DNA of 10,699 bases, from contig JAUYGW010000245.1 in the NCBI GenBank assembly GCA_030690245.1, forward strand, positions 1-10,699, in the 5' to 3' direction. The position numbers and the translations under genes were made by a program. The notes beneath the pieces were generated by a model that was not told the DNA's origin, did not search any database, and was given only the letters and a program-made list of their open reading frames with translations. The DNA comes from Gallionella sp. Its GTDB lineage: Bacteria > Pseudomonadota > Gammaproteobacteria > Burkholderiales > Gallionellaceae. Each line of letters begins with the position of its first letter. The first letter of the stretch is position 1. Below are positions 1 through 6,609 of this stretch, piece by piece.

Positions 1-80
1 TGATCACGGATAATTGGAGTATTGAGCGGAATATGTTGTTTGCCCGAAAGGGAATAATGGAGGCCAGGCTACCGATGGTT

Positions 81-117
81 TTATCTGTGCCTATCCGTGT
101 TAATCCGTGGCTAATTT
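81..117 (+). repeat. dispersed ATCCGTG repeat, copy A
   Basis: This A/T- and GTG-rich element before ybhP consists of about three units of roughly 10-12 nt, each of the form ATCYGTG plus a variable tail, ending in GTGGCTAA. It closely matches copy B at 2187-2222 and the reverse complement of copy C at 2087-2120. Similar CCGTGTTAATC-type intergenic repeats occur in many environmental proteobacteria, and I know of no established function. It lies about 20 bp upstream of the chosen ybhP start, so it probably forms part of the 5' leader or promoter region. Confidence 0.7.
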
Positions 118-138
118 TTGGGTAGCCGGCCCACGACC

Positions 139-876
139 ATGCTGAAAATAGCCACCTACAACATTCACAAAGGCTTTTCCCATTTCAATCGCCGTGTGGT
201 GTTGCACGAGCTGCGCGATCGCTTGCGCGAACTAGACGCCGACATCGTGTTCCTGCAGGAAGTGCAGGGCGAACATACGCGCCATGCCGAGCGTTTTCAT
301 AACTATCCGGGCTGCGCGCAGCATGAGTTCATCGCGGAAGAAGTCTGGTTGCATTCCGTCTATGGCAAGAATTCGGTGTATGAGGCGGGACATCATGGCA
401 ACGCGATACTCAGCCGCTTTCCAATTCTGAAATCGCTGAACATGGATGTTTCCGCACATCGTTTTGAAAGCCGCGGGCTGCTGCATTGCGAGATCGATCT
501 CGACGGGCGGCGCGTGCATTGCCTGTGCGCGCATTTCGGCCTGTTCGCTAAAGGCAAACGCGCGCAAACCGCGGCTCTGATCGAGTATGTGCGCAACGGG
601 GTTCCGCCCGATGCGCCGCTGATCATTGCGGGCGATTTCAACGATTGGCACAACCAGATGAGCCGGAAAATGTCCGGCGAGCTGGGCATGCATGATGTGT
701 TTCACCTGCATAACGGGAGCCCCGCGTGCAGCTATCCGGCCGCTTTGCCGCTGCTGCGCCTCGACCGCATTTATGTGCGCGGCTTCACCGTGTCGCATTG
801 CGATGTGCATGTCGGCGGGGATTGGCAACGATTGTCCGATCACGCCGCACTTTCCGCGCAACTCAAAAGCGTATGA
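139..876 (+). CDS. ybhP: YbhP-like endonuclease/exonuclease/phosphatase family protein
   Basis: This 245-residue protein has the metal-dependent endonuclease/exonuclease/phosphatase (DNase I-like) fold. Visible family motifs in order are TYNIH with Asn8, FLQEVQ with the metal-binding Glu41, HGNAILSRFPI in the middle, GDFND at 165-169, and the terminal SDH at 233-235. I see no signal peptide or membrane segment. The ATG at 139 is preferred over an in-frame TTG at 118 because homologues begin immediately before the first beta strand (LKIATYNIH); no strong ribosome-binding site is visible for either. Its stop overlaps the start of the cardiolipin synthase gene (ATGA, 873-876), implying translational coupling. 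The same pairing is known from E. coli, where ybhP sits beside clsB (ybhO). The substrate is unknown; a phosphodiesterase or phosphatase role connected with phospholipid metabolism is inferred only from the neighbour. Confidence 0.85.
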   Translation: MLKIATYNIHKGFSHFNRRVVLHELRDRLRELDADIVFLQEVQGEHTRHAERFHNYPGCAQHEFIAEEVWLHSVYGKNSVYEAGHHGNAILSRFPILKSLNMDVSAHRFESRGLLHCEIDLDGRRVHCLCAHFGLFAKGKRAQTAALIEYVRNGVPPDAPLIIAGDFNDWHNQMSRKMSGELGMHDVFHLHNGSPACSYPAALPLLRLDRIYVRGFTVSHCDVHVGGDWQRLSDHAALSAQLKSV

Positions 877-2054
877 CCAGCGTGCATCAGGTGGCCGGAA
901 ACCAAATATTGCTGTTGCAAAACGGCGCGGAATTCTTTCCGCAATTGTGCGACGACATCGATGCCGCGCAGCACTCGGTTTATCTTGAAACCTATATTTT
1001 CGCCGCCGACGAAACCGGGCGCATGATTACCGCTGCCTTGCAGCACGCCGCTGCGCGCGGGGTGGTGGTGCGCGTATTGCTGGACGGCTTCGGTTCGGCG
1101 GAGCTGCCGCAGCATTGGGTGGATGAGTTGCGCATGGCGGGAATTGAGGTGCAATGGTTCAGGCGCGAAGTTTCCCCTTTTACCTTGCGGCGCAGCCGCA
1201 AGCGCCGCCTGTTCCGCCTGCACCGCAAGCTGGCGGTGATGGACGGTAAGGTGGCCTTTGTCGGGGGCATCAACATCATTGACGATATCCCCGCATACAG
1301 CGATTTCACCGTGCCGCGGCTGGACTATGCGGTGCGCGTGCAAGGCGCGGTAACCGGCGAGATCCATGCGGCCATGCGGCGTTTGTGGGGGGTGGTGTCA
1401 TGGGTCAACTTCCGCAAGCGCGGCAAGGAAATCAGGCGGCTGGTGTTGGAGAAGGAGGAGCATGCCGTCGCGCCGGAGATCGCTTTTTTGTTGCGTGATA
1501 ATTTGCGTCATCGGCGCGATATCGAACGCGCCTATCTGAAGGCTATTGCCGGCGCGCAGCGCGAAATCATTATCGCCAATGCGTATTTTTTGCCCGGGCG
1601 CGCTTTTCGCCGCGCCTTGAATCGTGCCGTACGGCGCGGTGTCCGCGTGGTGCTGCTGCTGCAGGGCAAGGTGGAATACCGTTTGCAGCATTATGCGACG
1701 CATGCGCTCTATGGCCAGTTGCTGGTGGCGGGTGTGGAGATCTATGAATATCAGGCCAGCTACCTGCACGCCAAGGTTGCCGTGGTGGACGGGCAGTGGG
1801 CGACCGTGGGTTCCTCCAATATCGATCCGTTCAGTTTGCTGCTGGCGCGCGAGGCAAATCTAGCAGTATGGGATACCGGATTTGCCGGCGAGCTGCGCGC
1901 GAGTTTGCTCGCCGCGATCCACAACGATGCGGTGCGTATCGGAAACGAACACGGCGGGACACGCAACTTATTTGGCCGCCTGGTGGCAAGGCTCAGTTAC
2001 GGCGTGGTGCGCCTGTTGATCGGTGTGCTGGGATATCGCAGACGCAGTTCATGA
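873..2054 (+). CDS. clsB: cardiolipin synthase B (phospholipase D superfamily)
   Basis: This 393-residue protein matches the ClsB group of phospholipase D superfamily enzymes (E. coli ClsB is about 413 residues). These make cardiolipin at the inner membrane by phosphatidyl transfer. Two HxKxxxxD catalytic motifs are intact: H117/K119/D124, followed by a glycine pair (VGGINI), and H299/K301/D306, followed by GSSNID. A basic stretch (residues about 105-116, rich in Arg/Lys) precedes the first motif, and there is no N-terminal pair of membrane helices, unlike ClsA. The ATG at 873 is chosen because it overlaps the ybhP stop and gives the normal N-terminus (residues NQILLLQNGAEFF near 11-23); the frame is open further upstream but only antiparallel to ybhP coding. 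E. coli has ybhN after clsB; no ybhN follows here, and a repeat-rich gap begins after the stop. Confidence 0.92.
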   Translation: MTSVHQVAGNQILLLQNGAEFFPQLCDDIDAAQHSVYLETYIFAADETGRMITAALQHAAARGVVVRVLLDGFGSAELPQHWVDELRMAGIEVQWFRREVSPFTLRRSRKRRLFRLHRKLAVMDGKVAFVGGINIIDDIPAYSDFTVPRLDYAVRVQGAVTGEIHAAMRRLWGVVSWVNFRKRGKEIRRLVLEKEEHAVAPEIAFLLRDNLRHRRDIERAYLKAIAGAQREIIIANAYFLPGRAFRRALNRAVRRGVRVVLLLQGKVEYRLQHYATHALYGQLLVAGVEIYEYQASYLHAKVAVVDGQWATVGSSNIDPFSLLLAREANLAVWDTGFAGELRASLLAAIHNDAVRIGNEHGGTRNLFGRLVARLSYGVVRLLIGVLGYRRRSS

Positions 2055-2086
2055 ACGAAGCGGCTATAATCGTGGAAAACGCAATT

Positions 2087-2120
2087 GAGCCACGGATGAA
2101 CACAGATTGACACCGATGAA
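2087..2120 (-). repeat. dispersed ATCCGTG repeat, copy C (inverted)
   Basis: Read on the minus strand, this gives three ATCNGTG-type units ending in GTGGCTC, matching copies A (81-117) and B (2187-2222). It lies 32 bp after the clsB stop, in inverted orientation to copy B about 67 bp downstream. Transcribed RNA could therefore fold into a long imperfect hairpin: the outer arms GCCACGGAT and ATCTGTGGC pair with one G-U. This might act as a transcript-end or mRNA-stabilising structure between clsB and the ABC gene. It lacks the U-tract of a classical terminator. Confidence 0.65.
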
Positions 2121-2186
2121 CAACGGGTTGCATCAACCTTTACCTGCACCATTTGGGTTAAATGCCAACACCCCGCAATGTATTGC

Positions 2187-2222
2187 CTTATCCGCGTGTA
2201 TCCGTGTAAATCTGTGGCTAAC
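2187..2222 (+). repeat. dispersed ATCCGTG repeat, copy B
   Basis: This is the third copy of the periodic repeat, with units ATCCGCG, ATCCGTG and ATCTGTG, ending in GTGGCTAA like copy A. Together with inverted copy C it brackets the middle of the 215-bp gap between clsB (ends 2054) and the ABC exporter (starts 2270). I see no convincing gene in that gap. Confidence 0.7.
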
Positions 2223-2269
2223 GGCGATTTTTAAGATAACGTCTTTTGCTTATTTCTTCCCGGCTCGAC

Positions 2270-4066
2270 ATGCGACCCTCCTCGCACTCTGATACCCCCA
2301 ACGATCAACGCGGCGATTGGCAAGCCATCCGTTCCTTGCTGCCCTATCTTTGGGAATTCAAGTGGCGCGTGGTGATCGCGCTGAGCCTGCTGGTATTGTC
2401 CAAACTCGCCAATGTTTCCGTGCCGCTGGTGCTCAAGGAGATCATCGACGCGCTGGATAAGCCCCAGGCGGCGCTGGTAATCCCGGTATTCCTGGTTATC
2501 GGATATGGCGTGCTGCGCCTGCTCAGCACGCTGTTCGGCGAGTTGCGCGACGCGGTGTTCGCCAAGGCGACGCAGCGCGCGGTCCGGCGCGTGGCGTTGC
2601 AGGTGTTCGGGCACCTGCACAGCCTGAGCCTGCGCTTCCATCTCGACCGGCAGACCGGCGGGGTGTCGCGCGACATCGAACGCGGCACGCGCGGCATCGG
2701 CTTCCTGCTGAATTTTATGCTGTTCAACATCCTGCCCACCCTGCTGGAAATCGGCCTGGTGGCCGCAATCCTGTTCAGCAAATACAACATCTGGTTTGCG
2801 GTGATCACGTTCGTCACCCTGCTGATTTATATCGCGTTCACCCTGTTCGTCACCGAGTGGCGCATGGTGGTGCGCCGCTCGATGAACGATTTCGATTCCA
2901 AGGCGAACAGCCATGCCATCGACAGCCTGCTGAATTATGAAACCGTGAAGTATTTCGGCAACGAACAATACGAAGCGCGGCGTTACGACGAGAATATGCA
3001 ACGCTGGGAAATCGCGGCGGTGCGCAATACCACCTCGCTGGCCTATTTGAATGCGGGGCAGAGCTTCATCGTCGCGATCGGCATCACGGCGCTGATGTTG
3101 CTGGCCGCCGACGAGGTGGTGAAGGGAACGATGACGCTCGGGGATCTGGTGCTGGTCAACGTGTTCATGATCCAGCTGTACATGCCGCTGCATTTTCTCG
3201 GCTTCGTGTATCGCGAAATTCGCCACGCCCTGGCGGACATGGAAAAAATGTTCGGCCTGCTGCACGAGCATCGCGAAATCGCCGATGCGCCGGACGCGCA
3301 GGCCTTGTCGGTGGGCCAGGCGGAAGTGCGTTTTGAGCAGGTCAGCTTCGGTTATGCGCCGGACCGGCAGATTCTGTTCGATGTGAGCTTTGCGATCCCG
3401 GAGGGGCATACCGTCGCGGTGGTCGGGGCGAGCGGGGCGGGCAAATCCACGTTGTCGCGTTTGCTGTTCCGTTTCTACGATGTGCAGCAGGGGCGCATCC
3501 TGATCAACGGGCAGGATATCCGCTCGGTGACGCAAAGCAGCCTGCGCGCGGCGATCGGCATCGTGCCGCAGGACACCGTGCTGTTCAACGATACGATTTA
3601 TTACAACATCGCCTATGGCCGCCCCGATGCGACGCAACAGGAAATCATTGCCGCGGCGCAGGCCGCGCATATCCACGAGTTCGTCGAGTCGTTGCCGCTG
3701 GGCTACGAGAGCATGGTGGGCGAACGCGGCCTGAAGCTGTCCGGTGGCGAGAAACAACGCGTGGCGATCGCGCGCGCCATCCTGAAAAACCCGGCGATAT
3801 TGATTTTCGACGAAGCGACTTCCGCGCTCGACTCAAAATCGGAAAAGGCAATCCAGGCCGAATTGCGCGCAATTGCGCAGAACCGTACCACGCTCATCAT
3901 CGCGCACCGCTTGTCCACCGTGGTGGATGCCAACCAGATTCTGGTCATGGACAAGGGACGCATCGTCGAGCGCGGCTCGCATCGTGAATTGCTGGATCAG
4001 GGCAAGCTTTATGCGCAAATGTGGAATCTTCAGAAGCAGGAAGAGAAAATTCATCCTGCTGATTGA
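2270..4066 (+). CDS. Atm1/HMT1-type ABC exporter, fused permease and ATPase
   Basis: This 598-residue half-transporter has six predicted membrane segments in roughly residues 25-320 and an ABC ATPase domain in about 345-590. ATPase motifs are complete: Walker A GASGAGKS at 386-393, Q-loop VPQD, signature LSGGE at 490-494, Walker B ending in Asp514-Glu515, and the switch histidine H546 in AHRLS. The permease carries the NYETVKYFGNE motif (222-232), a hallmark of the Atm1/ABCB7/HMT1 branch. Members of that branch export glutathione-linked compounds such as glutathione persulfide or metal-thiol conjugates from the matrix or cytoplasm, and act as homodimers. The ATG at 2270 gives an N-terminus typical of bacterial Atm1-like proteins; an in-frame TTG at 2246 would add 8 residues. 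Neither has a strong ribosome-binding site. The exact substrate cannot be read from sequence, and a more generic MsbA-like lipid role is less likely given the motif. Confidence 0.92.
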   Translation: MRPSSHSDTPNDQRGDWQAIRSLLPYLWEFKWRVVIALSLLVLSKLANVSVPLVLKEIIDALDKPQAALVIPVFLVIGYGVLRLLSTLFGELRDAVFAKATQRAVRRVALQVFGHLHSLSLRFHLDRQTGGVSRDIERGTRGIGFLLNFMLFNILPTLLEIGLVAAILFSKYNIWFAVITFVTLLIYIAFTLFVTEWRMVVRRSMNDFDSKANSHAIDSLLNYETVKYFGNEQYEARRYDENMQRWEIAAVRNTTSLAYLNAGQSFIVAIGITALMLLAADEVVKGTMTLGDLVLVNVFMIQLYMPLHFLGFVYREIRHALADMEKMFGLLHEHREIADAPDAQALSVGQAEVRFEQVSFGYAPDRQILFDVSFAIPEGHTVAVVGASGAGKSTLSRLLFRFYDVQQGRILINGQDIRSVTQSSLRAAIGIVPQDTVLFNDTIYYNIAYGRPDATQQEIIAAAQAAHIHEFVESLPLGYESMVGERGLKLSGGEKQRVAIARAILKNPAILIFDEATSALDSKSEKAIQAELRAIAQNRTTLIIAHRLSTVVDANQILVMDKGRIVERGSHRELLDQGKLYAQMWNLQKQEEKIHPAD

Positions 4067-4090
4067 TTTATATCGATATTCATGTATGCT
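4063..4090 (+). promoter_or_regulatory. possible sigma70 promoter for the PbpG-like gene
   Basis: A TTGATT box (4063-4068) overlaps the stop codon of the ABC exporter gene. It is followed after a 16-nt A/T-rich spacer by TATGCT (4085-4090). Each box matches four of six consensus bases. Transcription would start near 4097, leaving a leader of roughly 28 nt that contains the strong GGGGGAAG ribosome-binding site at 4111-4118. This is a weak, by-eye prediction; read-through from the ABC gene 58 bp upstream is the alternative. Confidence 0.35.
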
Positions 4091-4124
4091 GCATGGCGAT
4101 AAGTGGTTCAGGGGGAAGTTGCAT

Positions 4125-5030
4125 ATGAAAAAAATACTGCTGATTTGTCTGCTGTCCGGACCAATGCTGGTGGCTCATGCGGGAGAATATGGCGCAAACC
4201 GCGCCGCATTCAAGCCGGAGCGGGATAAGGCAAGCTTAATATCCAACGGCGGCTCCGCACCCAAGCTGCATTCCGCGATTGCGCTGATTTACGACCAACA
4301 GACGCAGCGCCCGCTGTACACCAAAAATTCCGACACGCAGACCCCCATCGCTTCCATTACCAAGCTGATGACGGCGATGGTGGTGCTGGATGCCCAGTTG
4401 CCGTTGGATGAAGAAATCAGCATCAATGTGGCCGATATCGATACGCTCAAGGGCACACGATCCCGTTTGCGTATCGGCATGGCATATACACGCAGCGAGC
4501 TGCTCAAGCTGGCATTGATGGCTTCGGAGAACCGCGCGGCGTTTGCCCTGGCGCGCACCTACCCCGGTGGTTACAATGCGGCGATTGCGGCGATGAACGC
4601 CAAGGCGCGCGAACTCGGCATGCACAACACGCGCTTCCTTGGCCCTACCGGATTAAGCAGCGGCAACGTTTCGACCGCGCATGATTTGGTCAAGATGGTT
4701 GCGGCAGCGCGCGACTATCCTTTGATACATCAATACACGACCGCCGCGTCACATTCCGTCGAGGGCAGAAAGGGGCGGGAGATGCGGTTCGTCAACACCA
4801 ACCCGCTGGTCAGGAACGCTTCATGGGATATTGGCGTGAGCAAGACCGGCTACATCAGCGAAGCGGGACGCTGTCTGGTGATGGAGGCGACCATCAACCG
4901 GCGGCCGGTGATCATCGTGCTGCTCGATTCATGGGGAAAAAACAGCCGCATCGGCGATGCCAACCGCATCAAGAAGTGGATGGAGAGAAACAATCCGGGA
5001 ATCCGGGGTCTTGCCCGGGTACGGCGATGA
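4125..5030 (+). CDS. pbpG: D-alanyl-D-alanine endopeptidase (PBP7/PbpG-like)
   Basis: This 301-residue penicillin-binding protein belongs to the S11 serine peptidase family and is close in length to E. coli PbpG (about 310). It cleaves D-alanyl cross-links in peptidoglycan in the periplasm. A signal peptide is clear: basic MKK, a hydrophobic core, and a likely cut after AHA near residue 19. The three active-site motifs are present: SITK at 77-80 (nucleophile Ser77 and Lys80), SEN at 134-136, and KTG at 240-242. The ATG at 4125 follows a strong GGGGGAAG ribosome-binding site by about 6 nt; the open frame extends back inside the ABC gene but has no plausible start with a signal sequence. It ends 58 residues after KTG, with no C-terminal membrane-anchoring domain as in PBP5/6, which agrees with PbpG rather than DacA/DacC. 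Confidence 0.92.
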   Translation: MKKILLICLLSGPMLVAHAGEYGANRAAFKPERDKASLISNGGSAPKLHSAIALIYDQQTQRPLYTKNSDTQTPIASITKLMTAMVVLDAQLPLDEEISINVADIDTLKGTRSRLRIGMAYTRSELLKLALMASENRAAFALARTYPGGYNAAIAAMNAKARELGMHNTRFLGPTGLSSGNVSTAHDLVKMVAAARDYPLIHQYTTAASHSVEGRKGREMRFVNTNPLVRNASWDIGVSKTGYISEAGRCLVMEATINRRPVIIVLLDSWGKNSRIGDANRIKKWMERNNPGIRGLARVRR

Positions 5031-5133
5031 AGAAATCACCCACCGTATACGCACCCGCATGATGGCGCGCGGCTAATCGCCGCAAGTTCTCCTGGTGCAA
5101 GGGGCTGTATCCAGCTCTGTTGTTTTACCTCAG

Positions 5134-5164
5134 ATCAGCCGTTGCCGTTTACATCAGCCGTTGC
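5134..5164. repeat. pair of 12-bp direct repeats
   Basis: ATCAGCCGTTGC occurs at 5134-5145 and again at 5153-5164, with a 19-bp period. It lies in the 273-bp non-coding gap between the convergent pbpG and cysteine desulfurase remnant. Apart from this pair and the hairpin at 5196-5219 I see no gene or RNA in that gap. Function is unknown; two copies are too few to call an array. Confidence 0.6.
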
Positions 5165-5192
5165 AGGTTGAGTTAAGCGAGGCAATCTGATG

Positions 5193-5219
5193 AAAAATAC
5201 CCCACTGTGACGGGGTATT
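5193..5219 (-). terminator. intrinsic terminator of the cysteine desulfurase gene
   Basis: A perfect 8-bp stem, AATACCCC (5196-5203) with GGGGTATT (5212-5219), encloses an 8-nt loop. Read on the minus strand the stem is followed by further T residues (complement of the A-run 5193-5197), giving the U-tract of a rho-independent terminator about 85 bp beyond the stop of the minus-strand gene. On the plus strand the hairpin is followed by CTAACTG, so it would end pbpG transcripts less efficiently. Confidence 0.7.
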
Positions 5220-5303
5220 CTAACTGCCGAGCTTCAGTAGAAGTGTCCAAACTCGACCGGATAAGGCCTTTTCTGAAATAGCGGATTTGCGCCAAGGGGC
5301 GCG

Positions 5304-5798
5304 TCAGCCGGCCACACCTTCAGATAATGCCATCGCTGCGGCTTCGATTTCCTCCTGCGTTGACATCCATCCCACCGAGAACCTGACTGCGCCCCGCGCC
5401 CGATCCGCATCGAGCCCCATCGCCGCCAATACGCCACTCACCGTACCCGCCTCGGAATGACACGCCGAACCGACCGAAGCGGCAACCTGCCCGGCGACGC
5501 GGGACAGCAACTCGTGCCCTGAGATGCCCGGAAATGAAACGTGCAAGGTGTTGGGCAGGCGCTCGGTCGGATGACCGTTGAGCACGAGGCCGGGAACAGC
5601 TGCCGCCAGCCGTTCGTACAGCGCGTCCCGCAGTGCCCGCAATTTCACCGTTGCCGCCGGAAGATGTGCCCGTGCAAGCCTTGCTGCCGCGCCCATGCCG
5701 ACCACCAGCGGAACATTCTCCGTACCCGGACGCAGTCCATGCTCCTGGTTGGCTCCGAACAATATCGGCTTGATCGGTGTTCCTGCCCGAACATAAAG
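5304..5798 (-). pseudogene. cysteine desulfurase (NifS/IscS-type), C-terminal remnant
   Basis: Reading from 5798 down to a TGA at 5306-5304 gives 164 residues homologous to the last ~40% of PLP-dependent cysteine desulfurases (normally about 380-400 residues). These take sulfur from cysteine for Fe-S clusters and thio-modifications. Recognisable blocks are LYVRAGTPIKPILFG at the broken end, HGLRPGTENVP, NTLHVSFPGISG, and SVGSACHSE, which holds the catalytic persulfide cysteine (codon at 5460-5462). AVRFSVGW follows. The N-terminal half with the PLP-binding lysine is missing. The frame is intact up to the break, which falls exactly at the outer end of a Tn3-like inverted repeat at 5798. No start codon with a ribosome-binding site is present (only a TTG at 5762), so the remnant is probably not functional. 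The intact terminator and frame suggest recent disruption. Confidence 0.9.
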
Positions 5799-5835
5799 GG
5801 GTCGTCTCAGAATTCGGAAAATAAAGCACGTTAGG
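5798..5835 (+). mobile_element. Tn3-family (Tn21/Tn501-like) 38-bp terminal inverted repeat
   Basis: This 38-bp stretch begins GGGGTCGTCTCAGAATTCGG and continues AAAATAAAGCACGTTAGG. From memory it is very close to the 38-bp ends of the Tn21/Tn501 group of Tn3-family transposons, which run GGGG...CAGAA..CGGAAAATAAAGCACGCTAAG. The GGGG outer end abuts the broken cysteine desulfurase gene, so the transposon body lies to the right. Five A/T bases directly outside (ATAAA, 5793-5797) could be one copy of the 5-bp target duplication typical of this family. No tnpA, tnpR, res site or partner repeat is seen in the window, so the element either continues past 10699 or is a remnant. Confidence 0.8.
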
Positions 5836-5905
5836 AGGCCTACGAGATTTCGAAAGGACTCATTGGATTGGTTCGTGCTGGATTTGGACGTCAGGGCGAT
5901 TTTTA

Positions 5906-5934
5906 TTGCCAGTCATTCTTATGATCGTTAGAAT
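5906..5934 (+). promoter_or_regulatory. sigma70-like promoter of the ArsR-rhodanese operon
   Basis: TTGCCA (5906-5911, five of six consensus bases) and TAGAAT (5929-5934, five of six) are separated by the optimal 17 nt. Transcription from this promoter would begin about 7 nt after the -10 box, at or next to the A of the ATG at 5941. The transcript would therefore have essentially no 5' leader, in agreement with the lack of a ribosome-binding site before that ATG. Confidence 0.72.
5915..5934. promoter_or_regulatory. probable ArsR-family operator
   Basis: This 20-bp near-palindrome, ATTCTTATGATCGTTAGAAT, has 16 of 20 positions symmetric around a central GATC. It covers the last 14 bases of the promoter spacer and the complete -10 box. 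A/T-rich imperfect palindromes of this kind placed over the promoter are typical operators of ArsR/SmtB repressors. The adjacent gene encodes such a regulator, so autorepression by blocking RNA polymerase is the natural inference. Confidence 0.7.
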
Positions 5935-5940
5935 GTCAGC

Positions 5941-6609
5941 ATGAATAAGCGATTACTAAAAGACCTTCTATACGAACAGGTCGCCCGTATCGGCAAAGCC
6001 GCGTCCAGTCCGAAGCGATTGGAAATCCTGGAGCTATTGGCGCAAGGCGAGAAAACCGTTGAATCGCTCGCGAGCGAATTGTCGGCCGATATCAAGCTGA
6101 CCAGTGCCCACCTGAGAGTGCTGAAGGAAGCACGTCTGGTGACTTTTAGGCGTGAAGGCAAATACATCATCTATCAACTGGCTGGCAGCGATGTCGCGGG
6201 TCTGTGGGTGAGCCTGCGCCAAGTCGCTGAAGAGCACCTGCTCGAACTCAAGATGGCGCTCGGCCAGATGGTGGCCGATCCGGCAAAACTCTCTGCTGTC
6301 AGTCGCGACGTACTGCTGGAGCAGGCCAAGCGGGGCGAGGTATGCGTCATCGACGTGCGCCCGCTAAATGAGTACGAAACGGCCCACCTGCCTTTCGCTC
6401 GTTCGATGCCAGTGGCTGAGATCGAGCGGCGACTCGCTGAATTGCCGTCCGACCTGGAAATCGTCGCCTACTGCCGAGGCCCATTTTGCCTACTCTCCGA
6501 CGAGGCCGTCGCATTGCTCGCGGCGAAAGGCTATCGGGTACGCAAGATTCTCGATGGCGTTAGTGAATGGCAGGCGGCAGGCCTTCCGGTGGAGCACCTG
6601 GAATCATGA
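5941..6609 (+). CDS. ArsR-family regulator fused to a rhodanese domain
   Basis: This 222-residue protein joins an N-terminal ArsR winged-helix domain (about 10-100) to a C-terminal rhodanese domain (about 115-220). The first shows SSPKRLEILELLAQGEKTVE, the recognition-helix region LTSAHLRVLKEA (53-64) and the wing RREGKYIIY. The second shows VIDVRPLNEYETAHLPFARS and the loop CRGPFC, with probable catalytic Cys178 and a second Cys183. The ELCVCD metal site of arsenic/cadmium sensors is absent, so sensing of sulfane sulfur, persulfide or a related thiol signal through the rhodanese cysteines is plausible but unproven. The ATG at 5941 gives the usual N-terminus of this fusion family; it has no ribosome-binding site and probably starts a leaderless mRNA. 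Its stop overlaps the next gene (ATGA, 6606-6609). As first gene behind the operator it is likely the autoregulator of the cluster. Confidence 0.92.
   Translation: MNKRLLKDLLYEQVARIGKAASSPKRLEILELLAQGEKTVESLASELSADIKLTSAHLRVLKEARLVTFRREGKYIIYQLAGSDVAGLWVSLRQVAEEHLLELKMALGQMVADPAKLSAVSRDVLLEQAKRGEVCVIDVRPLNEYETAHLPFARSMPVAEIERRLAELPSDLEIVAYCRGPFCLLSDEAVALLAAKGYRVRKILDGVSEWQAAGLPVEHLES

Noticed and set aside
1..80. Possible 3' end of a gene entering from the left edge
   Set aside because: No frame gives a recognisable protein tail, and the stretch is too short to judge.
2065..2070. Perfect TATAAT just after clsB
   Set aside because: No acceptable -35 box lies 15-19 nt upstream, and the small frame it would serve (2107-2292) crosses repeats and the ABC start with no family resemblance.
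2231..3757. A 508-codon open frame on the minus strand opposite the ABC exporter
   Set aside because: It is antisense to an intact, motif-complete ABC transporter, is rich in His/Gln/Arg in the way typical of GC-rich shadow frames, and shows no recognisable family.
5134..5164. Possible CRISPR-like array from the repeated 12-mer
   Set aside because: There are only two short copies with a 7-bp spacer; repeat and spacer lengths do not fit CRISPR and no cas genes are present.
5289..5302. Small GC hairpin GCGCC-AAGG-GGCGC beside the cysteine desulfurase stop
   Set aside because: The stem is only 5 bp with no U-tract on either strand; the hairpin at 5196-5219 is a far better terminator.
5320..5829. 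A 169-codon minus-strand frame overlapping the cysteine desulfurase remnant
   Set aside because: It is in the wrong frame relative to the clear cysteine desulfurase motifs; its Gly/Arg/Ser-rich product is a frame-shifted shadow that runs through the transposon end.
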